Shown in pieces: positions 48,634 through 61,367 of a stretch of 64,000 bases of DNA. The notes beneath the pieces are model-generated. The model saw only the letters and a list, made by a program, of their open reading frames with translations. It did not search any database and was not told the origin of the DNA. The stretch covers positions 5,658 to 69,657 of the forward strand of contig JH153493.1 in NCBI GenBank assembly GCA_000226015.1, in the 5' to 3' direction. The position numbers were made by a program, and so were the translations under genes. The stretch comes from Mnemiopsis leidyi (taxonomy: Eukaryota > Ctenophora > Tentaculata > Lobata > Bolinopsidae). Numbering within the stretch: the first letter of the stretch is position 1; every line of letters starts with the position of its first letter.

Positions 48634-51260
48634 CTGAGGAGCAACAAACAGTTAAATAACTGCCAGACAAATATCTACATATAATACAGATAAAGCAAAA
48701 ATAGATGACATAAACAAAACTTTTTACAGCGGCCGTCAAACTTCGAATATTCACAACGGCAGACTAACTTGACGGTGTTAACATTGTGAAGGCTGAAAGA
48801 CAACGAATTTCAGGTCTTAAACTTGCCTTGGCAGGTTCAAATCGCTTTAGAAGGTGCTCGAACCCTTTGAAACTCTGAAGCCGCTTACTAAATCTACAAT
48901 GGACTTGACTGTGAGTCACATCGCGAGAGTTCCTCATAACTTGCTCTCTCTATCGCGGACGAGGACGGAGCATTGCAAAACTTGCTGGAAAATTAATTCA
49001 ATATAAAATAACTCAACTCATGTGAAGTCCATGTTGATTGTAAGGTGTACAACTAAAATGCTGACATTTTCAAGGATCGCTTAACTGTGCAAGGTGGCAG
49101 CTCTATGAAAAGATGGGTCTCAAGTCTCTTTGCGAGAAATTTGGCACCGGTCTTAAGAAGAGACATTAATTCTTGTTGGAGTTAATCGCAAAAACATAAG
49201 TATAAAACGTAAGTATAAAAATTGATACTATGAATAAGGGAGGTGAGCTGCTTCTAGTATCGATTCTTATATTTGGGGAAAAATCATGGTTTGCTGTAAT
49301 TTATGGTCGAAACGTGAGGACATGAAGTGCTATGCTACAAAACCCTTAATAATTGGTGACCATGGCAACTATGAATTTTGATATTTTGATGATTATGCAC
49401 CGGTAGGTAGAGAATAAATATTGCTGCCAAATCAAATTTAAGGACAAGTGATATGATATCACACAGGTATTTAAATGCTAAGGTTAATCAGTAGACATGA
49501 GTTTAACGTGCTGACAGACACCTAGGTCCGCATATTGTCATGATGTGTTCATAACAGCTTAAGCAGTAAGGTAAGATGCGCTAATTGTAGTGCCATCATT
49601 TCCCCGTCAACTTCACTACAATGATGTCACAAGCAGATGAAAACAGTATAAAAGTGTTCAAATAGCTGACTACACTGCATGACATGGCCTGTGAAGAACG
49701 ATCGCTTTAACTGTGCAGACAAACGCGTGAAGAGGAGCAGTATTTATAATCACGGTAATCAGTGATAACGTGGCAGTGTAACATGGCTCGAATACAGAAA
49801 TTGTGTAGATACAAAGGAATAACATGACAAGCTTGACTAGGCCAGGATAAGGGATGTAGCACTCGGGATGTAGCACTCAGGATGTAGCACTCACAACAGA
49901 AAATATAATCACCACAGAAAATATAATTACATTTCAGTATAAAAATATTAGAATAAGCACGAATTATTGACCAAAGCACATTGAGTAAATGACGTTTACA
50001 GCGATTTTACCGACATACCAAACATGGACACATAATTTAAATACACGCTATCTTGTATGTGGGAAAATCTAACGTGGGGCGTTGTCTATAAATGACTGTT
50101 TGCACATAAGTGCACATAAGTGCATCTTTATTAACAAATTATTTCAGACAATCAACACACTACGTACTGTAATCCGATTAAATGATTTTAGATACCGTGA
50201 GAAAGCAAATTACATGGCGAGAAAGTTCTTACTTGAGTCCCACGAGAAGGAGGCTTGCTCAGCTGCATATCTCGAATCTTGATAAAATCCCGGCTGAGAG
50301 ATGGGTAACATGTATCTACTCAACAAAACGAGAGCAAAAAGTCAGAGTGAAAGTTAAGATAGAAGTGAAGGATGAAGCAAAAGCTATCTCTCGTGCTATC
50401 AAAGTGAATTGGAGCAAAATGAGAATCATTCTTATTCTTGGCGGAATTTCTTTTTAAAACTCTGTTTGTGTTTAAAGTTTTGTTCGTTTTAAAGTTGGTC
50501 TATTGGCAAATTTGCTAAAAGTGCCACAAAGCAACTATAAATGGCGAGGTGAATGTTGCTTACCATAGCTTATTGTCTAGTTGTTAAGTATTTGACGTAG
50601 AATGCATGATCGTTACTTGAGACGGTAGTATTTAACCACAGGCAGCATTTAAACGTTCTGACAGTGGTAGAACTTATGAGAAAGGAACTGAAAGACGGAA
50701 GTTTAAAAGTAGTTACAGTGACAAAGCCTGCAAAATTTGTAACTCACAACAAAGCTTCGGAGTAATTGTACGAAATTCTTCTCGGTTTACTCGATCAAAC
50801 AGAGGTTGCATATTCAAATAGGTATAGGTAAGCACAATATGGGAGAGAGTAGGGGAACATCATATTGATAAGACATTTTAATTTAGGATAAGATTTAAGT
50901 AACAGCGGCACTACGATACTGTCCGCAGATTTGTAGCTGTCTGAAAACTAACCTATTTCTGGCGATAGCCGGCTAAGATTTTGATGTAGATAATCTCCTT
51001 TTTCTTTGGTCATACTGAATACATTGACCTGAAGCTGGTCTCTTTGACCTTGTCCTTATACCTGTCTTTGTTCCAGGACCTGCGAGGGTAAACTCTAAGT
51101 CATGGCAAACAGAAAACTCTATCTACTTTGAACAAGCTAACATTTCTCAGTCAGCTTAGTAAATATTACCGAATTGAATGAACTAAAATGCCTTGCTTAA
51201 TTTAGTTACTGTACACGTACGTTATTTATAGGAGACATCGAAGTCCGGACCAGGTAAATT
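48634..51260. other. No gene seen
   Basis: The first exon of the TPR gene may lie here. Short repeats: GTAGCACTC(G/A)GGAT three times at about 49855-49890 and CACAGAAAATATAAT twice at about 49905-49930. Open frames at 50082-50457 show no protein character. Confidence 0.4.
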
Positions 51261-51725
51261 AGGGGTCGTTCACATATGACGTCGGCAAATTTTCGGTAAT
51301 TTTTACCCCCCTCCCCCCTTCCGTCATCATTCGTCTTCATCAAACCCCCCCCCCCCCCTAAACTGTCAGAGGTAAATTAACATAATGACATCATCACAAT
51401 CGGAATCACAGTCATGTAAAAAAACTTTGATTTTTCGTTTAATTTGCAGTAATTCTTGAAATTTTTCTTACTAAGTCAGTAAAAACACGGTATTTCACCA
51501 GATTTCTGAATCAGAATTTTTACGTGAACATCTTTCTTCTGATTTTGTAAAATTTTGATAAAAATTTTCAAAAGAAATCAAAAATTTTCAAAAAATCCTA
51601 TAAATCCTTAAAAATTTTTGATGACGTCATCATGGGCCAAACCCCCCTCTCCCCTCCTCATCAATCATCACCATTTGGAAACCCCCTCCCCCTCTATTTG
51701 ATGACGTTATATGTGAACGACCTCT
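51261..51725. mobile_element. MITE with GGGTCGTTCACATATGACGT ends
   Basis: The left end AGGGGTCGTTCACATATGAC at 51261 is mirrored by ATATGTGAACGACCTCT at the right end (terminal inverted repeat of about 23 bp, GACGTC inside). It contains CCCCCTCCC tracts and no coding sequence, and is flanked by TTA on both sides. A second copy lies at 61368-61791. Superfamily not determined. Confidence 0.85.
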
Positions 51726-52550
51726 TATAAGTTTGACGAGATGAGTCGGGTATCACCGCGACAACTTATAAGTATAAAACCAGACCTTAAGATTTCGTGT
51801 GTCCGTGTGACCACAGACCATCGGACCGATATTTCGACATAAGTATTTGGATATGTTTCAAGAAAGTAATGAGTTGGTAGTGTCCCTGTTATTACGGTTA
51901 GTGACGCGCAACAGGACGGCCCTCCTGGCGGACCGGATCTATTAATTACATTTACAATAATAATTAAGCAAATTCATTAAGCACGTGGTTTTTGCGCGCG
52001 CCTAGAATTTCTCGTAGTCTATCAGCGCGTTACAATATCGAGAATTTTATATGAGACCGCCGAGTTGCCCAACATATCAACTCTCTGCTGCCGGCGCTAT
52101 ATACATAACCCTATATACATATAGCGCTTAATCGGTGGTTCCGCGATCCCTTGAAAACTGATTACAGAAGGAACTCCTTATGAAATGGCGTCTGTCCCAG
52201 CAAAGGCCATCCAAACATCTGAGCATACATTTAAACAGCAATAACGGACTACACATATTTCTCCAATGAAAGCAATTTTTGGAAGTTCACTTACCGGGTA
52301 CCAGGTGGCCTGACTGGGGATGAATTCTAATTTCTAGGAAGTAAAAAGTGGCTGCATAATGTAACATAATACTTTTATAATGCAATATTGTCGCATAATG
52401 GCTCAAGACATGGACCTCTGTTCAATACATTTTTACCACATTTTGTTTGTCGTTGTTTTACTACCGTTCCTCATTTAATGTTCGACTGCAATGGAAAATC
52501 ACTTTCATATAGATAATTTGTACAACCTTTTTATTTTTGTCAACAGTGAG
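51726..52550. other. Intergenic, no gene seen
   Basis: Between the MITE and the UGT gene. A patch near 51900-52030 with GCGCGCGCCTAGAATTTCT may be the edge of another old repeat. No exon seen. Confidence 0.4.
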
Positions 52551-52684
52551 ACTGACGCTAAAACTGAACTGAGAACACCTAAATAGTAAAACTGACACTA
52601 AAACTTAACTCAGGACACTAAAATAGTAACACTGACACTAAAACTGATCTCAAGACACTAAAATAGTAACACTGAACTCAGGAC
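52550..52684 (+). repeat. Tandem repeat in the UGT 5' region
   Basis: Three to four imperfect copies of a 40-bp unit built on ACTGACACTAAAACTGAACT and CAGGACACTAAAATAGTA end four bases before the UGT start codon. The leader of the mRNA would consist largely of this repeat. Confidence 0.85.
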
Positions 52685-52687
52685 CTG

Positions 52688-54280
52688 ATGACACATCTCC
52701 TTGTACTCTGTGCTGTAGTGCTTGTTCAGACATGCTACTCCGGTAACGTATTAGTAATAGCTGGACTACAAGGGTCTCACCTCTACGTATCTACTGACGT
52801 GGCAGAGAAGATAGCAGGATTTGGACACAATGTCACCTTGTTGACGTTGAGAAACGATAGCCGAGTCAACATCATGGACAGGGGTTTTCATTTTGTTGCC
52901 TTTGGAAAGGAGGGTCCTAAGATGGAATCGTTTCTCAAGCGCTGGGATAATGCTTTTAAACATTTCATTCATCACCCTTCAGACGACATGATTGTCGAAT
53001 TCATGAGGGTTAACGTTCAAGTTGAGGAGGTTTTGGAGTGGGGGAATGATTTCAAAGATATGTCACTAGATTACTTTCAAGGGGAGGAGTTCTCTGAGCT
53101 GCTGAATACTGGGAAGTTTGATTTGATAGTCCTAGAGGACTCCGCTTCATTTGAAGCCATGGTTCCATTATCTCGGCAAGACATACCTATAATGGGAATT
53201 TATTGTGTCCCAGCAATCAGCGATGCGAGAGATAGGCTCAATCTTCCCGGATTGGCAAACAGTGAGCCGAGAATGTTTAATGATGTGACTGATTCGTCTC
53301 CGACCTTTTCAGAACGGTTTAAAAACGTCATTAGAAAGAGCCGATTGTTACTGTATATCATTCAGGCAATTCAAGCGTTAGAAGTGGATGTTGGTATTGA
53401 AGAGTTATTTATAGCAATTTACGACGTTGCTTTTGTTTTGGATCATTCCTCTTACTCTTTTCCATTCATTTCTCCGCCCAACACGTTTTATCTTGGACCA
53501 TTTAATCTCCAAGATCTTCCCCTAAGTCCACTACCGATTGACTACCATGAATTCATTGCCAACTGTCCACATAAAAACATTGTTTTCTTTTCATTTGGAT
53601 CCTATCTTGTAGATATCGCTACTTTCAGAGGAACCCCTGCCATCATACAAACACTGCAACAATTGGATGCATGTGTCATCATGAAAAGCCAGGTGGACCT
53701 GAGTCCCAAGTTCGACCTCCCAGCCAAGAAGTTCCTCCAGAAGGCATGGGTACCACAGAAAGACTTGCTGGGTAGTGGGAAGTTGGCATTCTTCATCTCC
53801 CACTGTGGGAACAACGGCCGGATGGAAGCTATCTTCTACGGAGTGCCCTTGTTGTGCATTCCACTATTCGGGGACCAGTACTTCAATGCCAGACTTGTAG
53901 AACGGAACAAGTTTGGGCTGCTCCATAAATGGGAGGAGTTAACAGAGAGCTCTCTTATGCAGACCGTAAAAAAGTTGCTGGAAGAGAAAGAGACCTTTGT
54001 GACTAATATGAAAAAAGCAACTGAAATTGCAACAAACGATCCGGGAGCCGGTATTGGTGCCTTAAAATTCTACACGGATTTACTGATAAGAAATGGAAAT
54101 GCCGATCATTTGACGAACAGAGTCATCTTAAATCAGTCAATAAATGAAATTTATGATCTGGATATAGTAGTGATGTTTTTTGTCATCCTTTTAGGCTTTA
54201 TTGTAGGGAGTTGTTACTGCTTCATGAAATGCCTTAAGTTCTGTTATCGCAAAATAATGACGAAAAGAAAAATTGAGTAG
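52688..54280 (+). CDS. UDP-glycosyltransferase, membrane-anchored (UGT family, GT1)
   Basis: 530 residues in one exon, full length for animal UGTs. Signal peptide about 1-19 (LLVLCAVVLVQTCYS). The N-terminal acceptor domain contains QGSH with His31 at the catalytic-base position and FDLIVLED with Asp151 at the partner-Asp position. The donor domain starts at about residue 285 and has VFFSFGS, WVPQKDLL and the UGT signature FFISHCGNNGRMEAIFYGVP...FGDQYFNA (about 368-401), including the DQ that contacts the sugar. The usual HGG reads HCG (Cys373) and the following Ser is Gly377. A transmembrane helix (about 492-514) and a basic cytosolic tail ending TKRKIE place it in the ER membrane. Such enzymes conjugate sugars from UDP-sugars to lipophilic compounds; substrate unknown. 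Confidence 0.93.
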   Translation: MTHLLVLCAVVLVQTCYSGNVLVIAGLQGSHLYVSTDVAEKIAGFGHNVTLLTLRNDSRVNIMDRGFHFVAFGKEGPKMESFLKRWDNAFKHFIHHPSDDMIVEFMRVNVQVEEVLEWGNDFKDMSLDYFQGEEFSELLNTGKFDLIVLEDSASFEAMVPLSRQDIPIMGIYCVPAISDARDRLNLPGLANSEPRMFNDVTDSSPTFSERFKNVIRKSRLLLYIIQAIQALEVDVGIEELFIAIYDVAFVLDHSSYSFPFISPPNTFYLGPFNLQDLPLSPLPIDYHEFIANCPHKNIVFFSFGSYLVDIATFRGTPAIIQTLQQLDACVIMKSQVDLSPKFDLPAKKFLQKAWVPQKDLLGSGKLAFFISHCGNNGRMEAIFYGVPLLCIPLFGDQYFNARLVERNKFGLLHKWEELTESSLMQTVKKLLEEKETFVTNMKKATEIATNDPGAGIGALKFYTDLLIRNGNADHLTNRVILNQSINEIYDLDIVVMFFVILLGFIVGSCYCFMKCLKFCYRKIMTKRKIE

Positions 54281-56846
54281 TTGGAAACGTTCATAAATAT
54301 CTGGTCTCAAGTTTGATGAGAATTTTTAAGATTGGAGTTATATTTACCTTATCTAATTGTTGCTGTCGGATAGAAAATCGTCTTAAGAGTTAGATACCAA
54401 AATCACTGAGCTTGTATTACATTCAGGTCAAGGAATAATTACATTTAAGCAACAAAAAACGTGATGATACAGAATTCACAATTTCCAATTCTATGAATGA
54501 AACACGGACCTATATCTCCGCTTTACATCATAGTAGGAGCCTTAAACTCTCAAAATTTATTTGTTTTATGCTTGTGTAGCCGTTCTAATGAATTCTTCTG
54601 TTAAATGCTCCCAGATGATACAAAAATCACATTTAATTTAAAATACATGTGACGTTAATGCACTACTAATGACTAATGCAAAGATTTTAAGGCAAATCAT
54701 GGTCTTGGATACAAAGACCACAACTTTATCCTTGAAAGTAAGCTATGTGGCCTTCACAAAATGCATTCACACTGTCAAATATTCCCTACTTATATCACAT
54801 CACATTTTCGACGAAAAATTCACAGAACTCATTATCATAAAGTCATTGTTTTGCATTTTTATGCCATAAAGGACAGACAAGACTAAATTACCTAAAAGTC
54901 CCTAAATTTATACAAAAATCACACCTCTATCATCTTAACTTAAACAAGAATTGTGGCCGCTTTCATCGTGTCAGGCGACAGCTGAATTTCCCGTTTCATG
55001 CTTTCACTAATTGATATTAAAATTGGCGGATTGAGGAATGAAAATTCGCACCCACTAACCAGACGTAATTTCTGTCAATTTATATTTTCTGCACGTGTAA
55101 ATACAGACACGCGAATTAATGCAGCCGTTCGATGCATGATTTTAAAAGTCCACGATGCACGTACAAAGTTTAAACACAATCGCGTGTTCTTTTCATTGTT
55201 TTTTTAAATATCTTGAGTCTTTATGACGTCGTCATTATAATATTGTATGTGCTACCAGGCTACCTTAATAATTCATTCATACTGCGATGCGTTTATACTG
55301 ATGGCATTTCGTGAATTTTTCGATTTGTTTGAAGCTCAGATTAAATTGGGTTACATTCACTTTTTGAGCTAATATTCCACAATATCCCGATGTGCGCTGT
55401 CGATCGCTAACCCTTGTTTTGTACTTTTTGTGCACGTGCACAGTGCACACAACGTAACAAAACAATCTTGCCATTCGGGCCCAAATGACAAGATACGAAA
55501 GTTATATTTGTATTACTGATAAGTAAATTAGAAATCATTAACAGGTGATACTATCATGTATTGATTGAGCATGTTCTTCTAACCTAGGCATGATTTTTTG
55601 TATTATGAAATTATTTAAGACCTTAAATTAATCATTGTAAGTTACGAAAATGAAACACATCGTGATTTGTGTATCACAATGGCTCAATAAATGGCAACAT
55701 GGTGCTTAAATTAATATAAATATGACAATTAAAACACACTAGATCGACTTTTTTGGCATAAAATTTGAAGAGTGAGACCAGTGATTTATGACTGTTTCCA
55801 GTTTTGTTTTATTTTACATATTGGTTATCACTTTTATAATCTTTAGATCAAATTGTATAATTGTATTTTCTTAGCTTATATATATTTTGAAGTTTTTAAA
55901 TCGTTTGTTTTTTTAGAACTTTCAAATGCTTGTTGACACTTAAAAGTTTTATACATACATAAAACAGCTTGTTAGATTTAGTCACTTTCATTACTAAAGC
56001 TACTCCATTACTTAAGTTAATATAAGTTTCTTTAATTACTCAAGTTACTTACATCTGTTTTTGCTGTGTCGTCATTCCATTGTGATAACCATCAGACAAA
56101 AATATGATGTGAGTTGTGACAATAGCTAACTGCGGAATAAATATCAGTATAGCTGATGTAAAATTTTATGACACTGAGAAATAATAAAATTTGTTAATGT
56201 CATAAAACAGAGCCAATACTTTAATGGTAATTGATTCAAATTTTGATTTTACCACTGAATTTTTCAGATTTATGTACTGATGATACAATGAAGAACAAAA
56301 AACTTCTACAATTCTCATAAAAAGACAAAATGGGCTTCATAATGATTACACAATCAGTAGATTTTGTAAAGATGAGAAAAGTCCTTTCCTAAAAAAGGAG
56401 CAGGCAATGAGAATCAAATCAAAACTGTTTTTTTTATACAAAAAGTTTAGCCGGGAAAGCGGACCAACTGATTCTAACTCAATATCCAATCGTCATTGCT
56501 TATTGCTTACGTGCACCAAAGGGTCCACCTTCATTTCCAAGTGATGATGTGACTGAGTTGAATGAACTTGAGAACAAAATCATGTTGGAGAGTCTCAGGT
56601 AATTCTCAAGATTTAGAGCCAATCTACTTAGTAATGTCACAATAGCAAAAAAAGTCAGATGCGTCTCTGTTTTTAATTAAGAGTAATTGAACCTGCTCCT
56701 CTCCAAATGAAATGGAGAGTATTATTAAGATATTAACAAAATGCAAGGTAGTCAATTATCATATCACGCTTTTTAACAAATAGTTAGATATATTTAATGA
56801 AATACCTACATCTTTACATGATACATGATATAACAGAGAAGATTTG
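54281..56846. other. Intergenic, no gene seen
   Basis: AT-rich DNA between convergent UGT (+) and methyltransferase (-) genes. No exon, RNA gene or defined transposon recognised. Confidence 0.5.
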
Positions 56847-59800
56847 TCATTTAACAGCATAGCCGTAAATGTGGGGTGCTAAGCTTTTCATAGGACCATG
56901 AATACTTGCACCTTTAAAACTAATCATCGTCTCGGACATATCAATTTGACTGAATCCAGCATTCTGAATATGTGTCTTGAAGTCTCTGAAGTGACAATCC
57001 CACATTGACATCTGAAAGAATATTTGAATACTATTTCATTAAAGCAAATTACATAATTAAGTTATTGCTGGCAATTGGTAAAACTGTAATTTTTATATAA
57101 ATTAGTAGAAAATAATCTATGTTCATTCTGAAACTCTAACTAACATCATCTTACATAATCAAACATGGAACCTCACAAAAGATTCGTACTAAAATATATG
57201 TTGTAAATGTACGTCAGAGTTATTGGGAAGTGGTCAAACATTTTTTCTTTCAAGCGATTGATCAGTAAGAAGTATTTCACGACAATAATTTTTAGAAAGT
57301 GAAAGTGACAATTTTTCATTGCCCCTCAAGAATTCCTACCCCTATCAATACGTACCTGTAAAGAAAAGTTCAGCTGCATAAACCAAAAACTACTAAACTT
57401 TTTACTTGTCACAACATGCTCGATAAAATACATCTGAAAAATTTTATGAATCTATTAACACTGGAGTCACAATGATAACATTTCTGTTGTCGAAATATTT
57501 TGAAATGTTATGATCAATATTCAATACATATTTAGACACAAAATGTACTAGAATTTCCTGGCGAAATAAAAAAAGTTAAAGTTTACGTTACCTTGCCGCC
57601 AGGTTTCAGCACACGTAGAATTTCTAACAGGGCCAAGTTAACGTTGGACGAGGAACAGAGACTGTGAAAACAGATAACAGCAGAAACAGAACTGTCTTGG
57701 ACACTTACTAGTCGCTCTGGTATTGTCAACAAAAACCTGAAGGATCATAGTGATCTGTTAGGTTTGATTTGATTATTCATCGAATAATTCATTATACTGG
57801 ATTCATTGAGTAGCTTAGTCAATGATACATAGTTTCCAAATTTGATCTAGAGCTTAGACTGTAGACCAATTTTACACACCTATCAAATGTGATACGTGGT
57901 TCTTCTTCTTCCTCCTTGAAATTTTGATCAAGATATTCCTTAGCACCCTCCCAATGATCTGTGGCTATGTAAACACAGCCATCGGGATAATATGAGATGT
58001 TTGTACCTGTTAAAATCACAAAATTGTAGTTACAATAAAATTGTACAAAAATGAACCTTATCTACCTAATCTACAATAGTTAATTATTCAGACCTTATTA
58101 ACAAACACCTGACAATTACAGCATGTCACTTAAATCCTAGCAAAAGATTGAGAACTATAGTAGCTATATCCTGAAATTGCAAAGTTATACCTTTGTTAAA
58201 TCTTTATGTGGGCATTATTGACGAATTATACCCTGACATCGAAAAATTTTAAAACCGATTTGAACCATTTTTTCGCACAGATAATCATGTATAAAGGTTG
58301 GGTCTACACTCCCCAACTGCCAAAGTAGCTTTTTTAGAGCTTTTAAGGCGAGATTTTGGTAGCTGAAGAGGAGCAAAATTTTTGGCCTTCGTCACGGAAG
58401 GAATCTTCCAAATTTCAAATGGCCAGTTTTCAGAAACCAAATGGTATTTCCACCTAATTTTTTCGCAGCTAAACTAGAAATTTAGTTTTCTAGTCACCAT
58501 TATCATGAAATATCGTTTATCCTTGATGTTAAAAGCAGAATAAAGATTGTCCGGATTCCTTCCGTGACATTCCTTCCGTGACGAAAATGGCGGAAAAAGT
58601 TAAATATATTTTTGAAAAATTGATGCATAAAAAATCGAATAGTAAACCGTCCCCCTCCATGATATAACTAGATCCTACAGCAAGCATCGCGAACCTAAGT
58701 GCTTTATTGATGAAATGGTGGGAACTTAAAAACCTTCCTTCCGTGACGACTGTTACGGAAGGAACCCGTCACGGAAGGAATTCACTAAATTTCTGAAATC
58801 TTAAACGGTGGTTATCGTCTTTTCCCAGTCTGTTTTCTTCCAATTTTTATAATATTTTGTAGATCTGATATACCTTACGGCTTAACAGAACAAAGGAAGT
58901 TAAAAGACAGCTAAGAAACCATATTTAAGAACTACTGATTGAATCTTACTGACTGATCTCAGAATGTATTAGTTAGTTTCCAAAAATCCCTCAAGAAAAG
59001 GGTAATTTATGCAGAATATCCGATATCTTATCTACTCTAAGCTTTATCTGTTACGGCAAAGTCGATCCACACATGAAGTAAAAATGAAATAACATGAAAT
59101 AAAAAATTCATGTTGCGGTTTGTAAGCCCAGTCTTTTTTACAAACATCATTTTTCATAATAGTTAAACTAGTTCTGTTAGGAGCTTTGAGGCGAAATTTT
59201 GATGTATCTTAGTGATATATTTGCGATACATTTTAGTATTGCAGAATGCATATGGACTTATTCTAATCTATTTACCCTCAATCCAATTTTCTTATGGTAA
59301 TAAAAGCCTTCGCCCTTCCGTGAAACTGGAAATGGGATACTCGATTATTCCATTATAGATGGCTAATATAGTATCTTATGGTCGGGATTTATACGGTATA
59401 AAAGTTTTCACTAAAGTTGTTAAAAACAACAGTTATGAGATGCAAAGCTGCACGAAAAGAATACTTTGTGTTTAGATCAGTATAGAGTAATATTTAAGTC
59501 AAAAATGTAGAAGTACTGTCAAATTTTACAGAGTTTCCTGTCAATATACATTCATTATCAATTTAAAGTGCTATCTATCATTCCTATCACTGATTTTGAC
59601 TACAATTCAGTCACTTCAGCTCTGCATACGATGAAACATATTCTCTAAGAAATGCAAATATGGAGATTTTTCCCAAATGAATTATTATGCTAATCTACGT
59701 CAAATTAATATTGACCAGAAATACCCTTGTGTGTAAAGAAGATATGCAGGTGTATTTAAAGGTTCTTAATTAAGACTTGTGATATTATAAGGGAACTTAA

Positions 59801-61227
59801 AGCACAGAAAGTATAATTACATCAAAGCAAAAAAGTTTTGAAAAAGTAGGAATTTTTTTTCCTTCCGTGACATTCCTTCCGTGACGAAGTCAAATTTTTT
59901 TAACAAAGGGTAACATTTTTTCTGTAGCCTCTTCGGATCTAAATCCAACTTTACTTGGCTGAAGAACAATATAGTTATTCACTCAAGAAAAATAAACTAT
60001 CAGTCTTTATTACTTTTGGAGCAATTTTCACTTAAAGTCTAAATTTCAAAAAGGTGTGTTCGCTCCATTCCTTCCGTGACGGGTTTTTTCAACCAATCTC
60101 GAATTCGTTATTTACTAAATTTGAACTTCTTAACTAACTAGCAACATAAATTGGACCTATATTAATTCCTGTAGCAAATTAGAGTACTCAATGAAGTCGT
60201 TTACCCATCAAAATTTGCCAAAAACCCATGCAAATTCCTTCCGTGACGCTAAAACCATTCGTCAATAATGCCCATGTGTTAATGCATTATATCTTATTTC
60301 TAAATTAATTGCTGCGCCTGCTTATGTACAATATATTTTGATTGCAGTGTTAAAAATAAATGATTTGTTTTATGTTTTCAAATCATGCAGTAATGAAGAA
60401 AGATATTTTTTGCATCATGTGAAAGCAATCGGCCAATCATGTGATAAAAACAATTTGTGATCTTCCCTGAAGATACTTTTAACTATTGAATCCATAAACT
60501 TATTAATCATCAATCCAAGCAAAAAGAAATTGATTTTTGAGAAACCTCCTCCAGCATTAATTTCCAATAGGACAAGTTTTTCTTCATCATTAAGAGGCAA
60601 TCTAGATGAGCCATCTTTCAACTCTCTCAATAAATTACATTTTATTTTTAACAAATCGGGTAGCGTGGTTGTTCGGTGAAAATACCTGTTAAGGTAAAAA
60701 TCGGTAAGAACTAAGGACAGGAACTCATGGCCATAAAAAACAGTTAAATTTGTGATACAGAAAACAGTATCGGCAACAGCATCAGAAATATCTTAAATAA
60801 GATTTCAATAACCTGCTTTGAGCTTCTACCCTTCTGATGAATGAAGTCTTTCGTAAAATTATTGGAGCTAACTTGATACCAACAAGTGTAGCTGAAATAT
60901 ACAATCTATAAATTTCACTATAGTAAATTTGTGCTTGCAAGACAATCTCAACACTTGGTATTTAAGGTCAAGACGAAGCTGTTATCAATTAATACATGAC
61001 TAATTGCACGTATTCATTTACTCTTTAAAATCATGATAAAATATGAAAATCAAACTTGTCTCACTTGCTCCACAGAATAATGCCCGGACAATGCAGTTCT
61101 TTGGGAGCCAACTGTCAAGAACATTCCCCAATTCCTTGAAATTCTCCAACAGGTCGTTCAAGCTGAAATCCTCTGACAATGTTATAGCACTCACTGTGGT
61201 TATACATGTTACCAATGTTGCTGTCAT
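56847..61227 (-). CDS. METTL7: METTL7-like class I methyltransferase
   Basis: Seven exons in order: 61065-61227, 60813-60891, 60546-60685, 57880-58006, 57592-57736, 57356-57433, 56847-57011; all junctions keep frame, 298 residues. From RVEAQSRYFHRTTTLPDLL on it follows METTL7A/B (TMT1A/B): motif I LVLLEINAGGGTNISYYPDG (human LLEVGCGTGANFKFYP), then VSAVICFHSLCSSSNVNLAL, LEILRVLKPGGKMYFIEHV and the C-terminal LAPHIYGYAVK, nearly identical to the human end (VRPHIYGYAVK). Motif I is altered: the G-C-G-T-G core reads N-A-G-G-G. The N-terminus is some 50 residues longer than in human and only weakly hydrophobic. METTL7 proteins are ER/lipid-droplet-associated SAM-dependent thiol methyltransferases; whether this one is active is unclear. 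Intron 3 holds a 2-kb DNA element. Confidence 0.88.
58210..60273. mobile_element. 2.06-kb non-autonomous DNA element with CCTTCCGTGACG repeats
   Basis: The ends are inverted: GGGCATTATTGACGAAT at 58210-58226 and ATTCGTCAATAATGCCC at 60257-60273, with ATGT adjoining both (possible target duplication). About eleven copies of CCTTCCGTGACG or its reverse complement lie inside, for example at 58389, 58554-58583, 58733-58781, 59869-59887, 60069 and 60237. They are concentrated towards both ends, some as back-to-back pairs. No coding frame. Inserted in intron 3 of the METTL7-like gene. Confidence 0.85.
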
Positions 61228-61367
61228 CCTTTGAAAAAGTTTTTAAATATGGTCAAATTATGGTCAAATAGAGTTCAACATCTATTTCACAAGGCATTCT
61301 TGACAAGGATCAATTCGGTAACTGAAACCCTCTGATGACGATAGTAAAAACAAGATTTGCTAATAAT

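Noticed and set aside
48296-48637. Plus-strand 113-codon frame
   Set aside because: It is antisense to exons of the TPR gene, whose splice phases and homology are coherent on the minus strand.
50082-50457. Two overlapping frames with lysine-rich ends
   Set aside because: No splice signals, no homology and a composition typical of AT-rich intergenic DNA.
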